This document shows, piece after piece, positions 1 through 20,100 of a stretch of DNA of 64,000 nt (positions within the stretch are counted from its first letter, which is position 1; every line of letters starts with the position of its first letter). The notes below the pieces were generated by a model. It did no database searches. It was not told the DNA's origin and worked only from the letters and a program-made list of their open reading frames with translations. The translations under genes and the position numbers were made by a program. The stretch comes from Phymorhynchus buccinoides (lineage: Eukaryota > Mollusca > Gastropoda > Neogastropoda > Raphitomidae): assembly GCA_017654935.2 (NCBI GenBank), contig CM065695.1, positions 35,640,271 through 35,704,270 of the forward strand, read 5' to 3'.

Positions 1-123
1 CTTCGTTGATTGATTGACTGACTGGTTGATTGATTGATGACTGACTGACTGATTGCTTACTTACTTGGTTGATTGACTGACTGACTGATTGATTGCTTAG
101 GCCTTCTTGGTTGATTGGTTGAC
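1..123. repeat. Degenerate TGAC/TGAT tandem repeat
   Basis: Repeated GATTGACTGACTGATTGATT-like units fill the first 120 bases. A short stretch of the same kind resumes at 321-350, on the other side of the MITE at 127-315 and next to the first tectonin exon. No coding content is seen. Confidence 0.7.
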
Positions 124-126
124 TAA

Positions 127-315
127 GGCCTCGTACACACTTCATGCGGAAATCCCATGCGCAATCCGTAAATAAGTGGAAGAAAGAAGGGTAAGAATTT
201 ACGGATTAGGGGAAATTCGGACACGTGCGCAAATCTGTTCCCTTCTTTTTCTTACTTATTTGCGGATTGCGCACGGGTTTCCGCACGGGATATCCGCATA
301 TATGTGTACACGGCT
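127..315. mobile_element. PIF/Harbinger-like MITE, copy 1
   Basis: The two halves of this 189-bp segment are inverted copies. The left end reads GGCCTCGTACACAC and the right end GTGTACACGGCT. The inner arms carry GCGCAATCCGTAAATAAG and its near complement. The left flank is TAA and the right flank TAC, a 3-bp duplication with one change. A second copy at 31418-31606 has a perfect TAA duplication. A 3-bp TAA/TTA target with a GGCC-starting terminal repeat fits PIF/Harbinger elements; that assignment is inferred. The element sits inside the degenerate TGAC repeat upstream of the tectonin exon. Confidence 0.7.
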
Positions 316-355
316 TACTGTTTGATTGATTGGTTGATCGATTGATTGGTTTCAG

Positions 356-8205
<7,850 letters not shown>

Positions 8206-8282
8206 ACATTCATAGTAGTCCACGGTCAAGTTTACTTTGAGCAGGACAAAACTGATCCTGATCCTGATCCTGATGCTGAAAA

Positions 8283-8388
8283 GACCCCGCACGTCACGTG
8301 TCACATTCTCTCTTATGCTAGGACAATGTCTTAAGATTCCTTACTAACTATAAGAGGGAAAGCACGTGAAAACGTGACGTGCGGGGTC
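8283..8388. repeat. 17-bp perfect inverted repeat in tectonin 3' UTR
   Basis: GACCCCGCACGTCACGT at 8283-8299 is exactly complementary to 8372-8388. Inner segments CTCTCTTA and TAAGAGGG extend the pairing. The loop is 72 nt, and the structure starts 78 nt after the tectonin stop. It could be an RNA hairpin or a small foldback element. Confidence 0.7.
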
Positions 8389-8438
8389 TACTAAACAAGC
8401 TGTACAATCTTCTCTCTTTAGTCTCTCTGTACAGGGTT

Positions 8439-8481
<43 letters not shown>

Positions 8482-8730
8482 GGTGGTGGTGGTGGTGGTG
8501 TGTGTGTGTGTGTGTGTGTCCATACATTCCTACGGCAACCGTCTACAACTGTCTTAAATCTGGTATTAAAATATGACTGCCGTAAAATGATGGCCGTGTT
8601 CATTGTCGACTCTGTGTGTATGTGCGCGCGTGTGTGTGTGTGTGTGTGTGTGCGTGTGCGTGTGCGTGTGCGTGTGCGTGTGCGTGCGTGCGTGTGTGTG
8701 CGCGCGCGCGCGTGTGAGTACATGCGTGTG
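8439..8730. repeat. GTT, GGT and GT/GTGC microsatellites
   Basis: (GTT)n to 8480, (GGT)n to 8499, (GT)n to 8519, then GT/GC alternation 8613-8730. No genes. Confidence 0.95.
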
Positions 8731-8836
8731 CGCATGTGTCTTCATGTCTGCCTGTCTTTTTAAATTCTGACAGCCGTGCTCTGATAGTCGTTCATCTGAG
8801 AGCCGTGATTCTGAGAGTCATGATTTTGACAGTCGT

Positions 8837-9372
8837 GGTGCCTCGTACTGGCCAGCTAAAGGCTGTGCCACACCACACGATGCAATACTGACCAGCTAAA
8901 GGCGGTGCCACACCACACGATGCAATACTGGCCAGCTAAAGGTAGTGCCACACCACACGATACAATGCTGACCAGCTAAAGGCGGTGCCACATCACATGA
9001 TGCAATACTGACCAGCTAAACGCAGTGTCGCACCACACGATGCAATACTGACCAGCTAAAGGCGGTGCCACACCACCTATAGGCGGTGCCACACCACACA
9101 ATGCAACACTGACCAGCTAAAGGCAGTGCTACACAACACGAAGCCATACTGACCAGCTAAAGGCAGCACCACACCACACGATGCAATACTGACCAACTAA
9201 AGGAGGTGCCACACCACACGATGCAACACTGACCAGGCAGCTAAACGCGGTGCCACACCACACGATGCAGTACTGACCAGCTGAAGGGGGCGCCACACCA
9301 CACGATGCAATACTGACCAGTTAAAGGCGGTGCCACGCCACACGATGCAACACTGACCAGCTAAAGGCGACT
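8837..9372. repeat. Minisatellite, 40-bp unit, about 13 copies
   Basis: The unit begins CTGACCAGCTAAAGGCGGTG and continues with CCACACCACACGATGCAATA. Clear 40-bp steps are seen from 8881; a few units carry small insertions or deletions (for example near 9079 and 9236). Downstream of the tectonin gene. Confidence 0.95.
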
Positions 9373-10200
9373 AGCCCCACATATGTACTGCTATTCCCAG
9401 AAAATGTCTCTCTCTTTGTTTGTGTTTGTTAAACCCAGATAAACGCATGCGTGCGCGCACACACACATACATACACATTTTTGTGGTAATAACGGTACCA
9501 ATGGTATGCGGTACTGATGGTATGTGGTAACAAAAGTATGCTTCCATTTATTTACTGCAATCCGAAATGCTAGCTAGGCAGCTATATAATTATATATATA
9601 CCCCCACCCCTCCCTCCTCCCTGTCCAAAACCCAACCCATCCTTCCATGCTTTCCCTCCCCCTTCGCCCTCCCCCCACTCTCCCTTGTCCCTTTGGATCT
9701 GAACATCTCGGCAGCCATTCATGTTTTTAATTATTGTATATTACCCAAGAGCTCTTGCATACACAGCCAATCAGAACGTTTTCGTTGTTTATTGTTTTAA
9801 AGTAAACTCGCACTACACACATTCTAGGAAGTCAGACTCACCTACATCACATTGCTTTGCATTAATTTACAGGATTTTGCCACCATTCTGCGGGGATTCT
9901 CGTTTCTAAAAAAAGACTGTACCCCATCTATCTATAATTCTGCATCAGTCAGATCATCATCATTAAAGTGGCTTGACATTGTATTTGTGTTTTGATAAAA
10001 TCAGTTAAACAAAGTTAAAAAAAAGTAAAGAAAGGGGGAAAAAAACCACCAAAAGAAGAACAAAAGAAAAAGAAAAAAAAGGAAAAAGAAAGAAAGGAAA
10101 GAAAAAAAGGGAGAAAAGAGCAGAAAACTAAGAAGAAAAAAATGAAGGCGGAAGAGGTGGTGGGTTGCTTGAGTGAGCAAGCTAGCGGAGAGTAGATGAA

Positions 10201-10242
<42 letters not shown>

Positions 10243-10267
10243 ATTATTGTTGTTGTTGTTGTTGTTG

Positions 10268-10300
<33 letters not shown>

Positions 10301-10330
10301 GTAGTAGTAGTAGTAGTAGTTATATATGGC
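9373..10330. other. Intergenic, low-complexity patches only
   Basis: No gene seen. It contains a purine-rich A/G stretch at 10015-10140 and GAT, TTG, TTA and TAG trinucleotide microsatellites at 10202-10320. Confidence 0.6.
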
Positions 10331-10420
10331 TAATATTGGCCTCGCGGCCCTTGTCTTGATACATTTGCATTTGTCTATGCTTGGTGGATTGCATTGCATG
10401 CATAATTTTCCTATCTAATA

Positions 10421-10785
10421 TTAATTTGGAATATATTTACAAGAAAAAAGATGGACTTTATTAATCAAAGTTATAATTTGTTTTACAATCATTTGTGGAT
10501 CTTTGTCAAGTAGATTATTGAACACATTTATATTAGGTGCAAGTTTGATCTTAGAGGGTAATTCATTCCAAGTAAAAACAACACGGTTAGAAAAACAACA
10601 TTTTTTGATGATAGTATGACAATGTCTAGCATACAGCTTGGCTTCACTATTTCTTGTTCGATCATATGTACCCTTTACTAATAAACTGTCCATATCTATA
10701 TAATCATCATTATTAATTATTTTATAAAGTTGGATTAAGTCTTCCCTTAATCTCGTTCCGTTTAGTGATGGCAAGTCTAGATATT
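10421..10785 (-). mobile_element. LINE 3' fragment on - strand
   Basis: An open frame from 10774 to 10421 encodes the conserved end of a LINE polymerase: PSLNGTRLREDLIQLYKII, then RTRNSEAKLYARHCHT, FSNRVVFTWNELPSKIK and a closing LDK. This R-G/E-DLIQ...NRVVxxWNxLP pattern is common to many LINE C-termini and is not a host protein. Confidence 0.75.
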
Positions 10786-10794
10786 TGAGCGAAC

Positions 10795-11020
10795 GAACGA
10801 AAAATGGTGCTTTACGTCCTCTCGGTCTGGAACAGACACATATGGGACATTTGTAAATACAAAGATGGTGGGAACAATACTGGAGGCTATGCCCGGAGGC
10901 AGTGGAACTCCAGTACAGTAAAGTCCCGATTTTGTAACAATACAGATAGGTAGTGTAGCGGTAACCACGCCTCGGTTAAACCTCATCGGCTATGGTACCG
11001 CTGTCACGATAAATAAGTAC
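10795..11020 (-). repeat. Dispersed repeat (family of the 4.4-5.3 kb array)
   Basis: Inverted relative to the array. It reads TTTACGTCCTCTCGGTCTGG at its left and CCTCATCGGCTATGG near its right. It lies immediately next to the LINE fragment at 10421-10785 and lacks the ACGTAAGTTAAC motif. Confidence 0.75.
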
Positions 11021-11554
11021 CTGTCATGAAATATCTACCTCTCGCATACGAACTATAACCATCTAACCCTAACCCTATCCCTAACCACGGAAAGAACCAA
11101 GAAATAGAGCAGGAGGGTGTAAATCTACATATTTGCCGATAAATCGATGTACAAAGCCATGAACTTAGTTTCGTACAATTCACAATGGCGGACAAACAAA
11201 CGATTCTGATTGGCTAGGGGCAGCTAGAGGTCTGATAGAGGTAGGATATCATCTTCACACCGCCACAAGTATTATGTGCAGTAATGTTGTAGATATTTGA
11301 GCCTTTCTAGGCCTATATGACATGTTTTTACAAGCTTTCACTAATTTGGGTGTGTTGTGATAGCCTAGTTACATATAGTCCCTATTTCATGCTTAAATGT
11401 AAATTTTCTGTCTCATGTTTTTAATTCATATTTTAATTGTAATGTTGATGTATTTTGTCTTATTTTACACGGTGGAAGACAATGTTCCATGTGCGTTTGT
11501 ACAATGCTAATGGACAATAACAAAACTTATGACTTATGACTTAGTTACTTTATG

Positions 11555-12962
11555 AATGACGGGGTGATGTCAAAAGATTACTGGAAAACGTGTATGCAGA
11601 AAAGACCTTAGTGTAACTGTAGATCAATCCCTGTCTGTTGAACCTCACATCAATGGAGGCGTCAAGAAAGCTAATCGTATTGCAGGTCTCCTGATTAGGA
11701 CAATATTAGAGGTGGTGAGAAAAACCGGTTTGAACCGAAAAACCGGTGCTAAACGTTCGCGGTTCGAAAAACAGGTTCGAGTTGCTGTTAACCGGTTTTT
11801 TAACTGCAAACTGAAAGTAAGTTTTTTCTTAGAATAACGCAATCTTTTCGAAGAACAACACTGATTCTCAGAGCAGATTGGGTGTTTGTAAACCAAGAGT
11901 AGCTGTTTCTAGTTTGTGGTGGTCTATGGCTTTGACTTTGACTGAGTGTTGAGTTGAGTGTGGGTGTGTCATAAGTTTCTTTGTTGAATGTGTGTATGTC
12001 TGCGCGTGCGTGCGTGTGTGTGAATATTCTGACAAATAAATATGTGTTTGCATAGGTGAAACTAGTGATGCGAGTACTGGTTAAAAAACCGGTTTGGTAA
12101 GACCGGTTCGAAGAGGGAAAACCGGAAAACCGGTTCGGATTTTTGAACCGGTTCTCAACTCTAGATAATATCTAATAAACCAAAACTGATTATGGTGCCT
12201 TTGATTAAAGCCTTAGTTCGTCCTATCTTTTAGAGTAGGCCTACGGTATCCCTGTTTGGTAGCCATAATCTTAAAACCCCCCACATTGAACATAATTTAT
12301 TGAAGGTGTCCAAATGAACATAATTTATTGAAGGTGTCCAAAGGAAATTTACCAAGAAAATTGTCAGTGCGGGTAATAATTTTATGGACTATGAAGAGAG
12401 ACTGAAATAGTTGAAATTGCCAAGTTTAGAGTATGGACGTTTTAGAGGTGACCTTATCGAGGTTTATACAATTCTACACAATCTTTATGATCCTAGCACC
12501 ACTGAAACCGTATTAACACTTTCAGAAGAAGATAGAACTCGAGGGCATAACTTCAAACTTACAAAGAAAATAAACAATACTCGTTTCACTCAAATTTTTT
12601 TAAATTCACGAATAGAATTACGACAGCATTGAATAACCTTTCAAATGAGACTGCTAATGCATCGTCACTGAACGTATCATATCGATCAGAAATATAAAAG
12701 TTGAATATTTTGTGCAAACTTAATGATCTTGACACTAACATTAAATTTGCACAAAATATTAATAGCCTACTTTAAAAAATCTTCTGGACAATTTTCCTAA
12801 ATTTTAGACACTTTTTGGTGATTTTGATTGATTTGGTTTTTTGAAAAAACTTGCTCAGACCAAATGAAAACAAAAACAAAGTCATTTGATATTGAGGGGA
12901 CGTTTAATAGGCCGCGAGGCCTAGGCTGATGAAGCCTGTCCCTATCTACCTACCTACCTACC
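11555..12962 (+). mobile_element. LINE 3' part, decayed, split by a hAT-like MITE
   Basis: Before the insert (11590-11705) the translation reads RKDLSVTVDQSLSVEPHING then KKANRIAGLLIRT, and after it SNKPKLIMVPLIKALVRPIF, a typical LINE order. Further on, LPSLEYGRFRGDLIEVYTIL and RTRGHNFKLTKK (12417-12580) mark the C-terminus. In-frame stops and a frameshift near 12606 show decay. The 3' end has GGCCGCGAGGCCTAGGCTGA and a short (CTAC)n tail at about 12945-12962. Confidence 0.75.
11707..12163. mobile_element. Non-autonomous hAT-like element with 8-bp target duplication
   Basis: 457 bp beginning TAGAGGTGGTGAGAA and ending TTCTCAACTCTA. It is flanked by GACAATAT (11699-11706) and GATAATAT (12164-12171), an 8-bp duplication with one mismatch. 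Removing the element and one duplicate restores the LINE frame across the junction. The ends are rich in AACCGGTT, giving strong self-complementarity. No transposase is encoded. Confidence 0.8.
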
Positions 12963-13208
12963 ATAAAAGCGTGATGTACTCCTCAAATTTGGAGAAATTT
13001 TATTAAGATTCGAAATCAGCACACAAAAGTCTATTAGTTCACGGGTAAAAAAAAGTACGTTGATATCACTAGAAATGATATCAAGAGGGCAAAAGGCTTC
13101 AAACATAAGCCAAAATTGTTATGCTATGCTATGGCTTATGTATAGTTTTGTTTCAAAAGACATTTCTTTCGTATTCTCCGATGACGTCTTACTTTTGTGG
13201 TAATAAAT
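12963..13208. other. VAP upstream region
   Basis: No repeat or coding sequence recognised between the LINE tail and the NRF1-like site. Confidence 0.4.
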
Positions 13209-13220
13209 TGCGCATGCGTA
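13209..13220 (+). promoter_or_regulatory. NRF1-like site in VAP promoter
   Basis: TTGCGCATGCGTA fits the palindromic NRF1 consensus (YGCGCAYGCGCR) except near its last positions. It is about 90 bp upstream of the VAP start codon, the usual place for this site in TATA-less housekeeping promoters. No TATA box was seen. Binding is inferred. Confidence 0.5.
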
Positions 13221-13311
13221 GTGGGAGTGTCAGAGCAGAAGCAGAAAATTCATGAAATTGTCTACTATTTTGCTTCCAGCAACGCTTTGGCCTCTTCTTT
13301 AGAGATAAACT

Positions 13312-13369
13312 ATGGCAAAAACAGATCAAGCTTTAGTTCTCGAACCATCAACAGAGTTGACATTTAAAG
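13312..13369 (+). CDS. VAP: VAP exon 1
   Basis: ATG at 13312 and donor AAAG|GTAAGT at 13369/13370. It encodes [19 protein letters not shown] plus the first base of a Gly codon. Confidence 0.93.
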
Positions 13370-16300
13370 GTAAGTCAACTGACGCCAAGGGCAATGGTGC
13401 CAGAATGATCGATTCGATGTTGCACCTTGACCAGCCCAGCCGACATGATTCAGTTCATTGAAACGTGCTTGGTTGTGTCGGTTATGTTTAGGTTAATTTT
13501 GTAAGACATCTGTTTACATTTGTTTTAAGCAACAATATGTAGATAGCAAAGTAAAAGAAGGAATGGTGGTTTGCCTTAGGACACCAATAGAGGGATTACT
13601 TTGGGTAAGCCAGTGAATGCGTAAATGTACCGGCTGCTTCCTCTCACTGTAGAGTAGAGTGAGTGTAGAGTGTAGTCTTAGTCTCAGTGCACTCTCCTCT
13701 TATTTGGGCTCTAGTTACAGTTAGGCCCTAGGCCTACAGTTACACTCATTGAGTTGACTCAAGCAGTGTTCCCATAAAGCACATTTGTGCTTCCCTGAAG
13801 CACTAAAACCATAAAAGGACTCATTTAATTTCAGCACTTTGCATCCGCTGTGCACACATTTAAAATTCACCAATCTAATCTCTCACTCTCAGTACATCTT
13901 AGTTTGATGCTATCTACCTGAGCTGATATCGCTAATTGTCAGCAGAGCAGACAACGCCGAAAGTGTTACACAGCAGATGATAACAAAACTGTCAGCTGAG
14001 CACATGGACGACTATGGGCAAAAGAGTTGTCACTTTACCGTACGATGCTAGGCTAAAATAGTGGTTACTCTGCCTCTGTGCCAGAGCAAACAACGGCAAA
14101 AGCCTCACATTTTATCTTTGTGGGAAACACTGACTCAAGTTACAGGCTTAGTGCCTCTCTTTGGTCTGACTTTACTGGGCATGCTTTGTAGAAACCTGGT
14201 TCTGCCCCGAAACCTGCAGACAAACCTTATAATATAAATTATAAGTTATATGCCTCGCTCGTCCAATCCCTCCTCGTATAGCTCTACAGTGTGAATGTGG
14301 GACCCATGCGTGCAGAGCGAAAGCTTGAAAGAAGTTATACTACTACTAGTACTACTCAGGGCCGCAAGGTTTGTTAAATTTTAACTAGATTTACGATCCC
14401 ACAACCCAAGCTATGTCAATTGTCACAGCCGTGCTGCAAAAAAAAGACCTTGGCCTCTCCTTACTGCAAAAAAGAAGACAACACAGGCTGGCTTTCTTGT
14501 ACAGGATCGTCAAAAAGGAGACCTACCAGGCATTGATGCAGATCAGTTACCTCACACCAGTCAGAAACAAACAAATAAGACGAACAAGATTGGACAATCA
14601 ACAAAGTAAGAACATAGTTGAACACTTCGCAAGAAACAACGACCGCTGCTTCACCATCCAGCCTGCCAAAACATCAGTATTTAAGAACAGCTTCTTCCCT
14701 GTAACAACCAGGGAGTGGAACTGCCTTGAGAACAGCGTGGTTTCTGCAGGGTCTGTGGAGGCTTTTAAGACCCTCCTCCAGCAGGCCCCAACCCAGATTT
14801 ACAGCACCTTTATAGTTTTTATGCTCTCCTTCCCCCTTCCATCCCAATTCCCTTTGTTCCCTTCCTCCTATCTCATATACCAGCCCCATTTCCACTTAGT
14901 TACTGGACTGCAAAATATCTGGTTACATTCTAAAGCTTAGGTGTGCTGCTGGACTTGACATCATGTTGGCATTATGCTGAATGTTTGTTGGTTGGTCACG
15001 GTTATTTGGATTTGTAGCACTAGCAGGCATGAAAACAGCTCCGCTATCTCCGCCGAAAATTTGCCGTAATTGAAGGAATCTCCAGCGAAAGAAAATGATA
15101 TCCGCCGAAAATGCGATCGCAATGTAATTCTTAAATGATCGGCCGAGTGTACACTTGCGTTCATGAGTAAACAGGGCGGATGTAGCGGCCCGTGAATGGT
15201 GTTCTTGAGTGTTTGAAGGCAAGTAAGTTTGTGAAATGAGTACCTGCCGCCCCCCCCACCTGCTGAACAGAAATTCGGCAGAGGTTGATGTTGGGTTTGA
15301 ACAATGGAAGTTTTTGCATTGTACATGTAATCTGTTGGGTAATTGTTGGGTTTGAACAACGGAACTTTTTGCCGTGTAATCCCCCCCCCACCCCCCTTCT
15401 CCCGCTCAACAGAAGGTTGATGTTGGGTTTGAATGGAAGTGTACGCACCTGATTACATGATGCAACCTTGCCTTGGACATGAGGCAGTGCCTGTTTTTCA
15501 AAATTTTGACCACCAATAAAAAAAAATTGGTTAAAGGGAAAAAAAGTGTTGAATTCGCACTTTACAAGCCAGGAATAAGCTTCAAATAGAGCATTTGCCA
15601 CGCGCCGGTGACCTTGAATTTCACTGAGTTGAATTTAGAGAGTTGAATTAGAGAGGTCAGCGCAACTCGGGCAGAACGAGCTCGGGCAAATTAGTAGTCT
15701 AGTATAGAGAACGAACACTCGTGGCAAACGCCCTATTGAGTATGATTTTGCTTTTTCTTCAGCTTCAGGGGTGCGTTGCCCCCCCCCCCCCCCCCGACCC
15801 CCCCAACAGGGGCTCTGGACACCTGCCTTGCCTGTTTTTTGATTTTCTCCAGTTGCATCCATGTGATTATAACTTTAAGGCGCACCCCCCCAAATTTTAC
15901 ACAAAATTCAGATTTTTGTTATTATTTATATTTTGTTTACTATATTATCAGTCACATTATAACTTATGGCGCAGGGGTCTCAGTCTATGAAAAACAGTAT
16001 ATACAGTGGAACCTCCCTTATAACTTAATATAAGACCTTCAAAAATAATCCAATTTGAAATCTTATAAGGGAGGGGTCTTATAAGTTATAAGGGAGGTCA
16101 TTTTAATACTTACAAAGAATGTCAATGTCTCAGAGAAGTAGGTCTTATGTGGGAGGGAGTCTTATAAGGGAGGTCCCACTGTACATCACACCATTGATGT
16201 GAAGAAAGAGGAGATTGACAAAGGATGCCAACACAAATTTGACAGGGCTTGGTTGTATGAAACTGTATAGAGTAACTTACTGGACAGTAACAACTAAGAT

Positions 16301-17153
16301 CTGTATAGGCGAACAGCAAAAACTTTAATGTCGCAAGCAGAGTTTCGTTTGAGTACTTTGATGATACGATTGGCTACACTTAAGTTTGTTTGTTTTGGGC
16401 CCTCTCAGTCTCACATCCCTATTATGTGCTTACATTATTACACTATTCACAACAGAATGGAAATAGAAATGTAAAAGCTAGAAGAATAAGAGGAGCAATT
16501 ATTGCCGAATGTCTTGTTCTGGTCATAAGGATACAGATTCATAAATGTGCCACTGCTAGTCAATGTAAGGATGGGATGAGTACGGTGAAGATATATGACA
16601 GTAAGACTGACACCATGACAGCAGGAGTGGGGGGAAACGGAGAGCCGATGATTGATGAGTCATGTAGTGTACCAGATGTTGAACAAACAAAGGCAGCTCT
16701 CTATTGTCACACTGATCTGCCTAACCGAAACAGTAATGCTTTTAAGGTAAGCTTCACACAGGCGCTTGAAATGAGAAAAACTTTAAAGTTAAACTTAAAC
16801 AGCACCAGCTGAAAACAGTGGCATGTTTAGTTTGAAAAAAAACAACACAAAGGTTAAATGAGTCTTTTTAGAATTTACCAGAAAGATGTAAACATTGTCT
16901 GATAGTGATACATTGATAGCTTGGGGTAAGTGTATTGCTTCTTTTTCCAAGTAATGTTGATTTTTTGGGGGGTGGACTTGGTTGCATCAATGCATGATAG
17001 ATTATTTGGAAAAGGTAAAGAAGTGCCCCCCCCCCCCCCTGCATTTCTCGGTTAATTCCATTTTTCCGTTTTTGCCTTTCTTACCAAACATAAACTGTTT
17101 TATGAACCTTTTCAGCTAATTATCTTTGTTCAATAATAACTAGCCCTAACCCT

Positions 17154-17189
<36 letters not shown>

Positions 17190-20100
17190 ATAAGACGGAA
17201 GCAATGAACCACGACTGTGGGGTGTCCTATTAGATAATGGCCTTTATCATGACTGCAATTAATTATTGTAAATATAGACTCTCTGTAAAGTCTATGATCC
17301 TTTCCCCACTCTTGTCTTCCAGCTCATTGACGTTGCGTATGACTATGAGGTTAACGCATGTGCATGTGTGTATGGGGTGGGGGTGGGGAGTAGGGGGCGT
17401 GGGTGGGTGGGGTGGAGGGTGGTGGTGGGTGGGTGGGTGGGGGGTTATATGCAATGCATTCCATTTTCATAGAGATGTATGGTTGTACCAGTCTGTTAGA
17501 AATGTTTGTACGAATGGTGAGTGAAAAGCGCATTGAGTTGCTTTGCAAGATTACGCGCTATATAAGCATTATTAATTATTTATTTATTATTATAAAACTT
17601 TAAATTTAAAGGGAAGGAATGTGCTGTTTGTTTGCAGGTCCGTTCACAGATGTGGTAACGGCAGAGCTGAAGCTGTTCAACCCCACAGAGAAGCGGATAT
17701 GCTTCAAAGTGAAGACCACGGCGCCCAAGCGCTACTGTGTGCGACCCAACAGCGGCATCCTGGAGACCGGTGGCTCCATCGCTGTGGCAGGTGTGCGACA
17801 GTTCTCCTGTGTGGTATTGTCGTGGGTGAAAGTAGTTCAGTCATGCTCCTGAAATCAGGATTGAAAAAGCTGAGGCTTCGGGATTGGCCATCTTGTCATC
17901 CGCAACCATGGTGTTATAAAATCAAACGTTTTTGCCAAAATTGACGGGAGATTGAAACAAGATGATAGATACACAATTCTACCCCCCCCCCCCCCCACCC
18001 ACCCACCCACCCATCCTGTATGCACAGACACACACACATTGTGAATTATTTTTAATGTTGTCACCACTTCAGGATTGGGAAGATTCAGAGAACAATTAAA
18101 TGTGTCATTTCAGGATTGAGAGAATGTTTTCTCTCATGAGACCCATGATTACATTTTCAGAAAAGTGTGGTCGAATGCATTGTCAGATTTAAATTAAAGA
18201 AAAGAAGGAAAGAAAATGGCTTCTTTTGCTTCTTTTTGTGTGTGTGGAAAGTGTGAACTTCATAAAAGTGCAGCTTAGAAAAGTTCTCTGCTCAACACTA
18301 CTACCGGTAGTTATTTGTACACCAACTTTGGAATTGGATATTATTAAAAGTTGTATTTAAAACAAAATTAACTCTATTCATACGTCACTGCGTGCACATG
18401 CAACTGGGTAGTTGTGGATTTTCATGTATGCTACATATTAAATTGTTTGTTTGTTTGGCCCTAAAAGTGTTTGAAATTTGTTTGTTGATAGTGTTTATAA
18501 TTTTATATCATCAGAATTAAAGAAGATCAAAGGGAACATTTATAATTATGTGTGTCTCTGTTTCAGTGATGCTGCAGCCATTTGAGTACGACCCCGGCGA
18601 GAAGAACAAACACAAGTTCATGGTGCAGTCCATGTTTGCCCCTGACGGCAAGATAGAAAGTCAAGACCAGCTGGTGAGTCGGTGATTTGAAGTTACTACT
18701 GTAAATACAGGGATGGGAATTGTCTGCCCAAAAACAAATTTTTGCCGAAATGACATTGTTTTTCCACACAAAAAAAGCCAAAAAGTCTCTCTGCCAAAAA
18801 ACAAACCAAAAACACACCTAAATTTAGCCATTCTACTGTTGTTTTAGGGCTTCAGTTACCCAAAAAGCTTCAGCTTTACCCCCTGGACCCCTACTAGGGG
18901 CCTTCTGCTGCCCATAGACAGCTTTTCAGCTTAAAAAACAAACCTTTTCTAATTCCCATGCCTGAAATACTGTTCTCTTCTGTGTAACTCAGGCATGAAA
19001 ACAGCTCCGCCGAAAATTTGTCGTCATTGAAAGAATCTCCGCTGAAAGAAAATGATCTCCGCCGAAAATGCGATCACGATGTTATTCTCAAACGGCGCAG
19101 TCCGTAATCGGCCGAGTGTACGCTTGCGGTCATGATTAAAAATGGCAGACGTAGCGGCCCGCAAATGGTGTTTTCGAGCTTTTGAAGGCATGTAAGTTTC
19201 GTGAGTACCTGTCCCCCCCCCCCCACTGCTCAACAGAACAGAAATTCGGCTGAGGTTGATGTTGGGATTGGATGGAAGTTTTAGCAGCGTACAAAAGTTC
19301 TGACGGTAGCGAAAAATCCGGGTGGAAGGATTTATTGGCTGGCAAATCTCTTTTTTTTAAACATTACTTTTCATGCCTGATAACTGCAGGCGCTAATCTT
19401 GAGTGGATAAAATATGCAAGAAAAGCTACACAGCCAAGTTAATTACAGCTTTAAATAGACAAAAAATCCTTATTTTTCGCCCATAAGAAAAAGATAATCC
19501 ATTCGTGGAAAATGCAACCTGTTTTGCTCTTTTCTGTCACCAAATTATCATCACCCTTTCACCTTTTTTAACAAACATTTTGCCATAGGTTTGAATCATT
19601 TTACAAGGTGTTTATAGTAAATATAAGTATATATATAGTTATTGTGTATCTGTTTCTAAAATGTATTTTCTTTGTGCTTTTTTTTTTTTTTTAAAGTGGA
19701 AAGATGCCCCTCCGGAGAGTCTGATGGATACCAAGCTGAGGTGTGTCTTTGAGATGCCCAAAAACACAACACAGGTGAGCTGTGTTTTGAGTGACTTGTG
19801 TGGCGCCTCAACGTTCTAGTGTCTGCAGGGCGCTTCCAGGGACCCCCATTTGGGGGTTTATGAAGCACTAAAATTCTAAAGGACCCTCTAAAAGAATGTG
19901 CAGGGGGTCCCAGGGATGCACTAGAAAAATTCTTTTTAAGCATTCACAATGCCACTGCGACCCTCTATCCCGCCTCTAGGACCCTTTATACTGTAAGACA
20001 GTAAGTGAAGGAGTCCCTGGGACCCCTTGTTTTGCGGGACGATTGGGAGCCATGTACAGTCTGTCTGTCTGCCAATTGTTTGGTTATTTGCCTGCATGTC

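Noticed and set aside
8837..9372. CRISPR-like array
   Set aside because: 40-bp units directly adjacent, no spacers: a minisatellite.
14413..14940. A host gene of 175 codons
   Set aside because: Residues match the C-terminal part of LINE polymerases, and the end runs into unrelated sequence.
16390..16812. A 140-codon gene in VAP intron 1
   Set aside because: No recognisable domain, no homologous splice context and ordinary composition; most likely chance.
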